This document shows, one piece after another, positions 49,439-57,376 of a DNA stretch of 64,000 bases. Each line of letters starts with the position of its first letter. The stretch's first letter is position 1. Both the position numbers and the translations under genes were made by a program. The DNA is from Sorangium cellulosum So ce56 (lineage in GTDB: Bacteria; Myxococcota_A; Polyangia; Polyangiales; Polyangiaceae). Where the stretch lies: the NCBI RefSeq assembly GCF_000067165.1, contig NC_010162.1, forward strand, positions 6,703,001 to 6,767,000, read 5' to 3'. The notes below the pieces were generated by a model. It ran no database searches. It was given only the letters and a program-made list of their open reading frames with translations, and was not told the DNA's origin.

Positions 49439-51411
49439 CGGCCGACCCCTCCGATCACCATCGCTCCGATGATGACGAGCGCGACGAACCCTGCGGAGAA
49501 CGCGAAGCGCGGCTGTTCTGGGATGCGGTCGAAAGCTTGAGCGATGAAGCTCTCTCCGTGCCCGAGCACCTCGAACATGCGTCGCTCGACGGCGTCGACG
49601 TGGTGTGTTGACAGATGGCCGGGCTGCTGCGGGAATGGCCCCTCGGGCAGCCGCTCCCTTCGAAGCGATGGCAAGAATGATGCGAAGATGCGCGTGAACT
49701 GCTCGGAGAATGAGCTCCCCGTGTACTGCATGCGAGACGAGGTGGCGGTGGTTCCGCACCCCCAGGTGACGCTCCGCCGCGCCGCTAGACCTCGACGCCA
49801 GCCGATCACGCCGGCGACGAGCAAGGCGCCGGCGAGCGCGCGGCTGGCCCATGCGAGCGGGGTGAGCAGGGCTGGCAGCGTGCTCGCGCTGGACTCGATG
49901 GGAAAGAGCCTCAGCGCGGCGCCTATCGCTGCGATGCCCAGGTCTGGAGCGACGCCGATGGCGATCACGAACGCGGCGTGAACCACCATGGGCCAGAGCA
50001 TCGAACTCGGCGCGTCCTCGCCGACGTGGAGCCCTGGATCCCGAGGCACGCCGAGGAATGTGAGGCCGAAGGCCCGCGTCATCGACAGCGCGCTCACCGC
50101 GCCGACGAAGGCCAGCGCCGCCGCCGCTGCGATGGTCACCGCGCTGCCTTGACTGGAAGGCGCGCGCCCCGAGAGGAGCCCGGCGTAGATCAGGAGCTCG
50201 CTGACGAAGCCGTTGAGCGGCGGGAGCGCGGAGATGGCCAGGCATCCGATGAGGAAGAGGATGGATGTCCGCGGGAGGCGCTTCGCGAGCCCGCCGAGCC
50301 GCTCGAGATCGACGGTGTGCGCAGCGCGGTAGATCGCCCCAGCGGCGTAGAACAGGAGGCACTTGAACAGCGCGTGATTCAGGATGTGCAGGAGGCCGCC
50401 GCCGAAGCCGCACAGGGTCAGCGCAGGGACTCCCCAGGTCCATCCGAGGTATCCCACCCCGAGGCCCATCGCTGCGATGCCGACGTTCTCGGTCGACGAG
50501 TACCCGAGCAGGCGCTTCAGATCGCGTTCGGCTGACGTGGAGAGGACGCCGAAGAACGCGGAGAGCGCGCCGAAGCCGAGCACGCTCCATCCCATCCACT
50601 CGTCGGGTCGTCCCATGAGCAGCGTGAAGCGGAGAAAGGCGAAGAGGCCGGCCTTGTGAATCACGCCTGACATGAGCGCTGAGATGTGCGCCGGCGCCGC
50701 GGAGTGGGCCCGGGGAAGCCACGTGTGAAACGGAAAGAACGCGGATTTCAGCGCGAACGCCACCCCGAGGAGCAGGAAGAGCGTCCCCCGCGCCGGGTCC
50801 TGGCTCGACAGGAATTCGCCGAACACGGCGAGGTCCATGGAGTCGGTCTTGCTGTGGAGCAGCATGAACGCCGCGACGAGGACGAAGAGCCCGACATGGG
50901 TTGAGATGAGATAGTTGAAGCCGGCGAAGCGGATCTTCTGGTTGCGGTAGTCCCAGATGACGAGCAGCCACGCTGCGAGGGCGGCGATCTCCCATCCCAG
51001 CAAGAACACGAGGGCGTTCTGCACCGAGTAGATCAGCACGAAGGACAGGGCGACCATGTTCAAGAGAGCGAAGTGTGGGCCGCCGTTCCTCCCTCGATCG
51101 AAGTAGGGGCGGAGGTATCCGACGGCGTAGATCGTGCCGAGCAGCGTCATCGGGAGGGACCACGCGAGGAAGAACGCTCCGAGCGCGTCGACGCGGAACG
51201 CCATGCTGTCGATGGGCGTCGGCCAGCGCCACACGATCTCCAGCGCCTCGCCGCCGCGGAGGATGGGGACGGCCCTCGCGAGCACGAGCGCGGCGGCCAT
51301 CGCTTGCGAGGCGATCGCGGCCGCGCCTCGCGCGCCGTTCGAGCGCAGGCCCAGCGAGAGCGCCGCCCCGACGAGCAGCACGGGCACGCTGAGGAGCAGA
51401 GATCCCGTCAC
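49435..51411 (-). CDS. Hyf-like membrane subunit (HyfB/NuoL type, proton-translocating)
   Basis: 658 residues from the GTG at 51411, which has GGAGG eight bases upstream; the open frame extends further left but carries no similarity. It has about 14-16 membrane segments. Conserved blocks include LVFLLGWEIAALAAWLLV (with the Glu of the channel), GVAFALKSAFFPFHTWLPRAHSAAPAHI (Lys and His) and LHILNHALFKCLLFYAAGAIY. The C-terminal 100 residues include a Trp/Cys-containing loop and one last membrane segment. It is the first membrane subunit of the Ehr/Hyf-like operon, 80 bases after the receiver-like gene. Confidence 0.88.
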   Translation of the reverse strand: MTGSLLLSVPVLLVGAALSLGLRSNGARGAAAIASQAMAAALVLARAVPILRGGEALEIVWRWPTPIDSMAFRVDALGAFFLAWSLPMTLLGTIYAVGYLRPYFDRGRNGGPHFALLNMVALSFVLIYSVQNALVFLLGWEIAALAAWLLVIWDYRNQKIRFAGFNYLISTHVGLFVLVAAFMLLHSKTDSMDLAVFGEFLSSQDPARGTLFLLLGVAFALKSAFFPFHTWLPRAHSAAPAHISALMSGVIHKAGLFAFLRFTLLMGRPDEWMGWSVLGFGALSAFFGVLSTSAERDLKRLLGYSSTENVGIAAMGLGVGYLGWTWGVPALTLCGFGGGLLHILNHALFKCLLFYAAGAIYRAAHTVDLERLGGLAKRLPRTSILFLIGCLAISALPPLNGFVSELLIYAGLLSGRAPSSQGSAVTIAAAAALAFVGAVSALSMTRAFGLTFLGVPRDPGLHVGEDAPSSMLWPMVVHAAFVIAIGVAPDLGIAAIGAALRLFPIESSASTLPALLTPLAWASRALAGALLVAGVIGWRRGLAARRSVTWGCGTTATSSRMQYTGSSFSEQFTRIFASFLPSLRRERLPEGPFPQQPGHLSTHHVDAVERRMFEVLGHGESFIAQAFDRIPEQPRFAFSAGFVALVIIGAMVIGGVGR

Positions 51412-51490
51412 GTTGCCGTCCTCCCGCGACGTCGGCTGGCGCGTCGCGCCGCGCCGGCAGGAGGTGAATTCCGTCGAATGATTGAAGCAG

Positions 51491-51886
51491 TCATGTGGAC
51501 TCCGAATGAGCGTGCGCGCGAAGAGCGTCGAGGATGGTCCAGCCAAACGCCGGCTTCGGCAGCACCATGGGCGGCAAGGAGCGGCCGTCTGGCCCCAGCG
51601 CGGAGCGAAAGGACTGTGGTGTGCCCGTCACGAGGAGAATGAGGAGCTTCGGTCGCGCGCTCCGCAGCGACGTGATGAACGTCACGATGTCGCCGGGATC
51701 GAAGTCGTCGGGGAACAGAACCAGGGCGGTCGCCGCGGGCGCCATCCTGTGCGCGTCGTTCAATGTCCTCTTGCCGTTCGACGCAACCCCGGCCTGGCTG
51801 AAGTAGGCATGAAGCGCGTCGATCGTCTCGGGATTGTCCGCGACGACGGCGACGTGGAGCAACCTGGCGGAGGAGCGGTTTGCCAT
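51491..51886 (-). CDS. Degenerate receiver-like protein leading the Hyf-like operon
   Basis: 131 residues from the ATG at 51886 (an in-frame TTG at 51907 is possible). The alternating pattern LHVAVVADNPETIDALHAYFSQAG, ALVLFPDDFDPGDIVTFI, LLILLVTGTPQSF and LPKPAFGWTILDAL follows a response-regulator receiver fold, including the KP pair near the end. The phospho-acceptor region reads LFPDDFD, not clearly canonical, and the N-terminal acidic pair is reduced to one Asp. It has no output domain. It is 80 bases upstream of the HyfB-type gene and probably cotranscribed, so it may tune the complex or its expression. Confidence 0.65.
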   Translation of the reverse strand: MANRSSARLLHVAVVADNPETIDALHAYFSQAGVASNGKRTLNDAHRMAPAATALVLFPDDFDPGDIVTFITSLRSARPKLLILLVTGTPQSFRSALGPDGRSLPPMVLPKPAFGWTILDALRAHAHSEST

Positions 51887-52030
51887 GGCTGCCCGGGCGT
51901 CTAGCAAGCCGTGGGCCGCCTCGTGAAAGGCGCAAGAACCTTGAGTACGCGCCTATCGCGATGGAAGAGCCGACGACCCTTTCGGAGGACAGCGGCACAA
52001 AACGACAGATTGACGCGGTAAATGCGACTG

Positions 52031-52072
52031 GATCACGTGAATTTCGTCACGATCAGGCCGCATTTTTATGCG
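52031..52072. promoter_or_regulatory. Palindrome pair upstream of the Hyf-like operon
   Basis: CGTGA-N6-TCACG (52036-52051) is a perfect dyad flanked by GATC on both sides, and CGCAT-TTTT-ATGCG (52059-52072) is a second perfect dyad. The AT content here is higher than in the surroundings. They lie about 150 bases upstream of the first gene of the operon and may be a regulator site; the regulator is unknown. Confidence 0.3.
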
Positions 52073-52135
52073 ATGGCGCCTACTTGACCGCTAAGAGGGC
52101 CAGTCAGCGGACGCAGCGTCGCGTCGATCTCGACG

Positions 52136-52260
52136 CCGTCGGAGCGCCGCTCGCCCGGGGTTGGCCGCTTGTTATGCCGTCGGAGCGCGCCGCTCGCCCG
52201 GGGTTGGCCGCTTGTTATGCCGTCGGAGCGCGCCGCTCGCCCTGGATTGGCCGCTTGGAG
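52136..52260. repeat. 42-43-base tandem repeat, about three copies
   Basis: A unit beginning CCGTCGGAGCG and containing TTGGCCGCTTGTTATG occurs almost perfectly twice (from 52136 and 52178) and a third time truncated and diverged (from 52221). It lies just downstream of mazG. No coding sense is apparent. Confidence 0.75.
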
Positions 52261-52336
52261 AGGCCGCATAGGCGACGCCGGATGCTGCCGGCGTCTCCCC
52301 GGCGCGCATCTCGCCAAGACCGTCCGCGCGCCGCGG

Positions 52337-53191
52337 TCAGGTCTGCCGCTCCGCGCGCTTGGCCTCGTCCCAGTAGCCGTCGAGCTCCTCCAGCGTGAGC
52401 GTGTCGTGGGACGCCTTGACGGGCCAGCCCCCGTGCCGCTCAATGACCCGCCGTTCGACGTGATCGAAGCGCCGGGTGAACTTGTCGATCGTCCGACGCA
52501 GGGCCCCCTCCGCGTCGACGCCGGCGTGGCGCGCCAGGTTCCCGAGCGCGAAGAGCACGTCCCCGAGTTCCTCCTCGATGGCGGCGGAATCGCCGCCATC
52601 GAGGGCCCGATCGAGCTCCCCGAGCTCCTCGTCCACCTTCGCGCGCGAGCCCCGCGCGTCCGGCCAATCGAAACCCACGCGCGCGACCTTCTCGCCTACC
52701 CGCTGCGCCCGGGTCAGCGCCGGCAGGCTGCGGGGAACGCCGCCGAGCACGCCGCGGTCCTTCCCCTGCCTCGCCCGCTCGTCCGCCTTGATGCGCTCCC
52801 AGTTCTGAAGCACCTCGTCGGCGTTCTCGGCGCTCTCGTCCGCGAACACGTGGGGGTGGCGCCGCACGAGCTTCTCGCAGATCGCAGCGATCACATCGTC
52901 CGGCCCGAACGCCCCCTCGGCCCGGGCGAGCTCGGCCTGGAAGACGACCTGGAGCAAGAGGTCGCCGAGCTCGGCGCACAGCTCCTTACGGTCGCCGCCG
53001 TCGATGGCATCGATGACCTCGCACGCCTCCTCGAGCACGTAGCGCCTGAGCGTCGCGAAGCTCTGCTCGCGATCCCAAGGACATCCGTCGGGTGCGAGGA
53101 GCCGCTGCATCAGCTCGACCATGCGCGGAAACGTGCGACCGACCTGCTCGGGGAGCGGCGGCGCCTTCACGGGCTCGAAGGAACGAGGCAT
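52337..53191 (-). CDS. mazG: MazG nucleoside triphosphate pyrophosphohydrolase
   Basis: 284 residues. Two MazG folds: the first with CPWDREQSFATLRRYVLEEACEVIDAI and ELGDLLLQVVFQAE, which carry the E-x-x-E and E-x-x-D metal ligands, and the second at about 180-260 with KVDEELGELDRAL and EEELGDVLFALGNLAR. This is the full-length bacterial MazG arrangement. It hydrolyses noncanonical or excess NTPs to NMPs and lowers ppGpp effects under starvation. It is cytoplasmic. No mazEF toxin genes are near; the gene stands alone. Confidence 0.93.
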   Translation of the reverse strand: MPRSFEPVKAPPLPEQVGRTFPRMVELMQRLLAPDGCPWDREQSFATLRRYVLEEACEVIDAIDGGDRKELCAELGDLLLQVVFQAELARAEGAFGPDDVIAAICEKLVRRHPHVFADESAENADEVLQNWERIKADERARQGKDRGVLGGVPRSLPALTRAQRVGEKVARVGFDWPDARGSRAKVDEELGELDRALDGGDSAAIEEELGDVLFALGNLARHAGVDAEGALRRTIDKFTRRFDHVERRVIERHGGWPVKASHDTLTLEELDGYWDEAKRAERQT

Positions 53192-53348
53192 GCAGTGCTA
53201 CTAGCGCAAACCGCCCCCGCTCCGGAAGCAGAGGAAGAGGAAGAGGAGACGGTGCAGGGCGCGTTTTCGCAGAGCGTCATCCTGGCTTCCGAGGCCGTAG
53301 CATGAGAAAAGTACGGAGGGCATCGAGGCTCCGACGACGAGGACGACC

Positions 53349-54569
53349 ATGAAGAGCGCAGGCTATGTGGTGCTGTTCGCGATCGCCGGCTGCTCGCAGG
53401 GTGTATGTCGGAGCATCGGGAGCGCGCCGGGCACGGCGCCGAACCCGGGAGCAGCTACGGAGGAGCCCGTGACGGCGGCCCTGGTCAACAGCGGCGAGCA
53501 GGAGGTGCTGGACGAGGAGATCACCCCGCTGCGCAAGGGCGGGCGCCACCTCATCGCGGAGCCGCCGGACGACGCGGAGGAGGTGACGTACGCCGCATGG
53601 ATCGCGGCGGCTGGGCTCGCCGCGCAGAACAGGCAGCCGCCGCCGGCCGCACCACCGGGGTTCGCGCTGCGGGCGGTCCACGGGCGCGACCTGTGGGTGT
53701 TGTCCGAGGACGGCACGCGCCGCCGCGGGGCAGCCGCGGTCGTTCTGCGCGTAGGAGCGGCCGTGCCGCTGATCGTCGAGGCGCCGCACACGTTCTTCGA
53801 TCGGGGAACGCTGCCCGTCGCGCTGGCCATCTTCGAGGCGCAACGGGCGCGCGCGCTGATCGTCAATACGTCGCACCGGTACGGCGGGGGTCCCAACCCA
53901 CGCGACGCCAGCGCGGACGAAGACGGCGCAGAAGGCGGGCCCCCCAACCTGGGTGCCGCTGTCGGAGGCGGACGCAACCCGGGTCACACCGCGGATGGTG
54001 ACGAGAGCACGGAAGGCGCTGGTGGCGAGAACGGCGGTGATGAAGCCGTCAACGGCAACACCGCGCAGGACGGCGCCCAGGGCACCGGCGGCGGCGCTCG
54101 TGGGGATAACCGTGCTTCCCGAGAGCGGCTGATTGCGTCGCTCGCCTTCGCAGACGTAGCCCACGCCGAGCGCTCGTTCTTCCTGTCCGTGCACCGGGCG
54201 CTGCTCCAGAGCTTCCCCGGCACGCCCACCGTGCAGCTGCACGGCTTTCAAGACCGTTCGGCTCCGAATGCCGCCATCATCGCCAGCGCGGTGGGGCACG
54301 GCGCCGCGCTGGACCGACTGCTCGCCCCTCTACGGGCGGTCATCAACGAGGGAAAGGTCCTCGCCTACCCCACGGAGATCGATAGGTTGGGGGGTGCCAC
54401 GAACGTGCAAGCACGCTGGTCGCGTCAGATGGGCGCACCATTCTACCATGTTGAGATGTCCCGAACGCTGCGTGACAAGCTGATCGTGGATACTGATTTC
54501 CGGCGCCGCTTCGCGGCGGCCTTCTCGGGGCTCACAGGCGGAACAAATCGGATGCGCGACCCAGGTTGA
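53349..54569 (+). CDS. Lipoprotein of unknown function with repeat-bearing linker
   Basis: 406 residues. A lipoprotein signal ends AIAGCS (Cys15). Conserved-looking blocks are VPLIVEAPHTFFDRGTLPVAL and ALIVNTSHRYGG, then, after an insertion of about 70 residues rich in Gly, Asp, Asn and Ala, DVAHAERSFFLSVHRALLQ and VQLHGFQDR. These His-containing blocks suggest a metal-dependent hydrolase, not identified. The insertion contains CAACCTGGGT and CAACCCGGGT (53945 and 53975), and the last codons plus the TGA lie within another copy (54559-54568). So the dispersed repeat has entered the gene and sets its stop. Confidence 0.7.
   Translation: MKSAGYVVLFAIAGCSQGVCRSIGSAPGTAPNPGAATEEPVTAALVNSGEQEVLDEEITPLRKGGRHLIAEPPDDAEEVTYAAWIAAAGLAAQNRQPPPAAPPGFALRAVHGRDLWVLSEDGTRRRGAAAVVLRVGAAVPLIVEAPHTFFDRGTLPVALAIFEAQRARALIVNTSHRYGGGPNPRDASADEDGAEGGPPNLGAAVGGGRNPGHTADGDESTEGAGGENGGDEAVNGNTAQDGAQGTGGGARGDNRASRERLIASLAFADVAHAERSFFLSVHRALLQSFPGTPTVQLHGFQDRSAPNAAIIASAVGHGAALDRLLAPLRAVINEGKVLAYPTEIDRLGGATNVQARWSRQMGAPFYHVEMSRTLRDKLIVDTDFRRRFAAAFSGLTGGTNRMRDPG
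53945..53984. repeat. Two CAACCTGGGT-type elements inside a coding linker
   Basis: CAACCTGGGT at 53945-53954 and the variant CAACCCGGGT at 53975-53984 lie 30 bases apart in the low-complexity linker of the lipoprotein gene. The reading frame is kept through both, encoding PPNLGA and GRNPGH. Confidence 0.6.
54559..54568. repeat. ACCCAGGTTG element forming the stop of the lipoprotein gene
   Basis: ACCCAGGTTG at 54559-54568; its last TG plus the next A is the TGA stop of the 53349 gene. It is in inverse orientation to the array on the other side of the RAYT-like gene. The following interval 54570-54882 (313 bases) has no gene I can support. Confidence 0.7.
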
Positions 54570-54882
54570 CCGCAACGGGATTGTCCGCAACGACCAGGCT
54601 CAACGGATGCCAAGCGCGCGTTCTGCACGGCGAGCCGCTCCAGATCGTCCCAACAACCGGTGAACACTCGGCGTCCGCTGATCAAACGCAATCGGCGTCC
54701 CCGGGGCCGATCCATCCGCGATCGACACCGCATCCCCCGTTCGTGGGCGTGCGCGCAGCGCCCCATGAACACTTCGCCCGCCCGCGCCAGCTCCTCCAAA
54801 CGGATGTTCCCACGAGACGGCAACGACGCGTCGGAGCCGCCCCATCCTATTCCGGACCGCTGTGGAGCTCGCCACCCGATAC

Positions 54883-55803
54883 CTACACCGTGAGCCCGAA
54901 GTCCCTCGCGCTGGCGCCGTGGAACGTGCACATCCACCACGTCCCCGCCGGAAATACCACACTGCGTACCCCGGCGCGCCACCGTTCGAGCGCCGCGCGG
55001 TACGACGCGCGAAACGCCCGCACAGCGGCGCCAGCGATTCGTCGTACGTCCCCCTGCTCGCGGCCCACTGCAAAGGTCGGATTGCGCTCACCCAGCGCCT
55101 CAAAGCTCGTTACGCGCTCGTACGGGGAGATCTTCGTGACTCGCTCAGCACCAAGAAAACGACGCCCCTGCTGCTGAAGCGCAGAATGGGCCTGCGCCTC
55201 CTGTACGTTGAGTTCGACTGCAACCTCGTGGCGAAAGTCATCAACGCTGTCCTGCTCTACCGCCGGCGGCAACGCGAGAAGTAACGTCACTTCCTCGGGC
55301 CACTGTGGGTTTTCCGGGTCAAGATACGCCACGGGACGCGCCGCTCGCAGCACGCCGCAGCCGAGCTCTCCCACATCGACTTTCGCCCCCGGCCACTCAC
55401 GCGCATGCCGGACGAGGCCAGCGGCTACAGGGTTTGCGAGTACGTAGGCTATCTTTTCCACCACGGCAGCGCGCGTCAGGAGTCGCACGACGCTCGTGGC
55501 TTCGTGGTCCCATACCGGTCCTTCCCACGCGCGAAGCACCTTGGTCCCGAGCGCCACAATACGATGGAAGAACTGCAAGAAGCGCGGCAGGACTCCATTC
55601 ACGTCCGTCACGACCAGGTGCAGATGCGTTGACATCGCGCAGAACGCGTGAACCTCGATTCCGAAGCGCGGGGCCGAGACCGCGAGGGCGTAGACCAGGA
55701 GCTGGGTGATGGCTGCGTCGGGGCGAAAGAGCAGGTGCCGGCGCAAGACGCGACGGGTGATCATATAGGTAGCGCCGGGCGCGATCTCGCGGGGGTGGCT
55801 CAT
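54883..55803 (-). CDS. RAYT-like (Y1/HUH) transposase
   Basis: 306 residues, ATG at 55803. Y1_Tnp signatures: a start like other REP-associated tyrosine transposases (PREIAPGATYMITRRVLRR), the HUH pair His60/His62 in AMSTHLHLVVTD, and the likely catalytic Tyr120 in KIAYVLANPVAAGLV. The C-terminal 160 residues are an extension not found in compact IS200 transposases. Such proteins nick single-stranded DNA at short palindromic repeats and are usually single-copy, domesticated genes. No IS200/IS605 ends or TnpB are seen. Instead, copies of the dispersed CAACCTGGGT element flank the gene in inverted orientation at 54559 and from 55937. Confidence 0.85.
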   Translation of the reverse strand: MSHPREIAPGATYMITRRVLRRHLLFRPDAAITQLLVYALAVSAPRFGIEVHAFCAMSTHLHLVVTDVNGVLPRFLQFFHRIVALGTKVLRAWEGPVWDHEATSVVRLLTRAAVVEKIAYVLANPVAAGLVRHAREWPGAKVDVGELGCGVLRAARPVAYLDPENPQWPEEVTLLLALPPAVEQDSVDDFRHEVAVELNVQEAQAHSALQQQGRRFLGAERVTKISPYERVTSFEALGERNPTFAVGREQGDVRRIAGAAVRAFRASYRAALERWRAGVRSVVFPAGTWWMCTFHGASARDFGLTV

Positions 55804-55936
55804 GGTCCGTCCACATCAACAAACGCTGTGCCAGAGATCGCCGTCAATCATTTCAAGATATTGCCGCGCCCCGCAGGTGGCGGCTCCTACGCCAGGGGTG
55901 GCGGCCGCCATGCCACTCGGATCGCCCTACGTGGGT

Positions 55937-56179
55937 ATACCTGGGTAGAGTCCACAACGTCGGTAGAGTCCACAACGTGGGTCCCGCCCCGCAACCTGGG
56001 TCGGCTCGCGCGCGCGGCGCGGGACCCAATCTGCGCGGGATCCAACCTGGGGCGGGTCGGCGGCGGGTGGGAGCTCGGGTCGGGTCCCGGGTCGGCGTCA
56101 ACCTGGGTGGACCACCGCCACTGCCAACCTGGGTCGGGTCGGCCGGGGGGGGCGGGTCGGCGCCACCGCCAACCTGGGT
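55937..56179. repeat. Array of six CAACCTGGGT-type elements next to the RAYT-like gene
   Basis: Within the 394-base gap 55804-56197 there are six cores in one orientation: ATACCTGGGT at 55937, CAACCTGGGT at 55992, CAACCTGGGG at 56043, and CAACCTGGGT at 56099, 56125 and 56170. Several are followed by CGG or by runs of GGGTCGG. Spacing varies from 26 to 56 bases. The gap lies between the starts and ends of two minus-strand genes and has no other feature besides the 18-base duplication at 55945-55980. Confidence 0.85.
55945..55980. repeat. 18-base tandem duplication
   Basis: GTAGAGTCCACAACGTCG (55945-55962) is followed directly by GTAGAGTCCACAACGTGG (55963-55980), one mismatch. It begins inside the first element of the CAACCTGGGT array, so it may record a local replication or nicking event. 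Confidence 0.75.
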
Positions 56180-56197
56180 GGGGTCGCGCCGCGAAAA

Positions 56198-57376
56198 TTA
56201 CACGAGCAGCGCCGGAATCTGGTCAGGTCCGAACGCGGCCGCACCGCGCGGCGCCGTTGAGAACGTCGGTTGCACGGTCGGATCGGCCCGTAGCGCCGGA
56301 AAGCGCTCGAGCAGGAGCGACACGCCGACCCTCGCCTCCATCCGCGCAAGCGGCGCCCCGACACAGTAGTGCAGACCGCCGCCGAAGTTCAGCATCCCCA
56401 CCGGTCGTCGATGGATGTCGAAGGTCTCCGGTCGCGGGTAGATCTCCTCGTCGTAATGGCGAGCGATCAGCGACAGGTAGAGGATCGTCCCCGCAGCCAG
56501 CGTCTCGCCGCCGATCGTCGCCTCACGCTCGACGAACCGCACGATGCCCGCCGCGCTGCTGCACCAGCGGGTCGACTCCTCGATGGCTTGCGGCAGGAGC
56601 GAAGGTTGCTGACGCAGCTGGTTCATCGCGTCCGGGTGGGCGAGCAGCGCCACGAGCAGGTTGGCCAGCATCCAGCTGGTCGTCTCGTAGCTGCCGAGGA
56701 TCAACGTGAGCACGACCCCCTCGCACGCCTCCACGCCGCCCAGCCCCTCCGCGACGATCGCCCGCGCGATCTCGCCGAGCAGCGTATCGCTCGGGTGCGC
56801 CACCTCGCGCTCGGCGATCTCCCGGAGCTGCGCTTCCATCGCGGCGTGGGCGCTCCGCCCTTCGGCCACGACGACGGGATCCTGCGGCATCACGACGCTG
56901 CGGATCATCTTGCGAATCAGCGCGTCATTCTCGGCGATCCGCTCCTCCGGGAGCCCGAAGAGGGCGCTCGTCACGCCCATGGGCATCGAGATCGCAAAAT
57001 CATCGAAAAGCTCCGCCCGCTCTTTCCGCACGAGCCGTTCCACGACCCTGCGCGCCACCGGGGTCACGGTCGCCTCCTCGTAGCGGGAGATCACGCGTGG
57101 GGAGAGGACCGCGTTGAAGAGCCGCCGCATGCGCGTGTGCGCCTCACCGCCAAGCGTCACGAGCGCCCCTTTCATGATCCCGGTGTCGTAGGTCCGCGTG
57201 CTGAAGGTCTCGCTGTCGCGCAGCACCGCGACCACATCAGCTCCGCGGAGTACGACCGGCACGCCGAGTCCCTCGTCGAAATAGACGGAGTGCTCCCTCG
57301 CCGCAGCGGCGAGATGGATCCCGAACGCCGAAGGGTCTTTCGATGTGAAAGAAAATAGATTTTTACGAGGCAGCAT
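56198..57376 (-). CDS. Cytochrome P450
   Basis: 392 residues, usual length for a soluble bacterial P450. Heme ligand Cys338 in FGGGLHYCVGAPLARME; ExxR motif EEST-R near 265-270; I-helix LILGSYETTSW, where the usual A/G-G-x-E-T reads G-S-Y-E-T, keeping the acid-alcohol pair. RPVGMLNFGGG precedes the heme loop. It would hydroxylate a small hydrophobic molecule with electrons from a ferredoxin and reductase encoded elsewhere. No polyketide or peptide synthase is nearby, so a secondary-metabolite role is only possible. An AT-rich stretch around the start (57345-57395) probably holds the promoter. Confidence 0.93.
   Translation of the reverse strand: MLPRKNLFSFTSKDPSAFGIHLAAAAREHSVYFDEGLGVPVVLRGADVVAVLRDSETFSTRTYDTGIMKGALVTLGGEAHTRMRRLFNAVLSPRVISRYEEATVTPVARRVVERLVRKERAELFDDFAISMPMGVTSALFGLPEERIAENDALIRKMIRSVVMPQDPVVVAEGRSAHAAMEAQLREIAEREVAHPSDTLLGEIARAIVAEGLGGVEACEGVVLTLILGSYETTSWMLANLLVALLAHPDAMNQLRQQPSLLPQAIEESTRWCSSAAGIVRFVEREATIGGETLAAGTILYLSLIARHYDEEIYPRPETFDIHRRPVGMLNFGGGLHYCVGAPLARMEARVGVSLLLERFPALRADPTVQPTFSTAPRGAAAFGPDQIPALLV

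Larger units (their letters stand above)
51887..52336. other. 450-base intergenic region between the Hyf-like operon and mazG
   Basis: No gene is convincing here. It contains a weak sigma-54-like element at 51903-51918, the palindromes at 52031-52072 and a tandem repeat at 52136-52260. It should hold the promoter of the Hyf-like operon; mazG ends at its right border and is transcribed toward it. Confidence 0.5.

Noticed and set aside
44235..51886. Formate hydrogenlyase or NiFe hydrogenase
   Set aside because: The large subunit lacks both CxxC motifs for Ni and Fe, and no formate dehydrogenase or maturation genes are visible.
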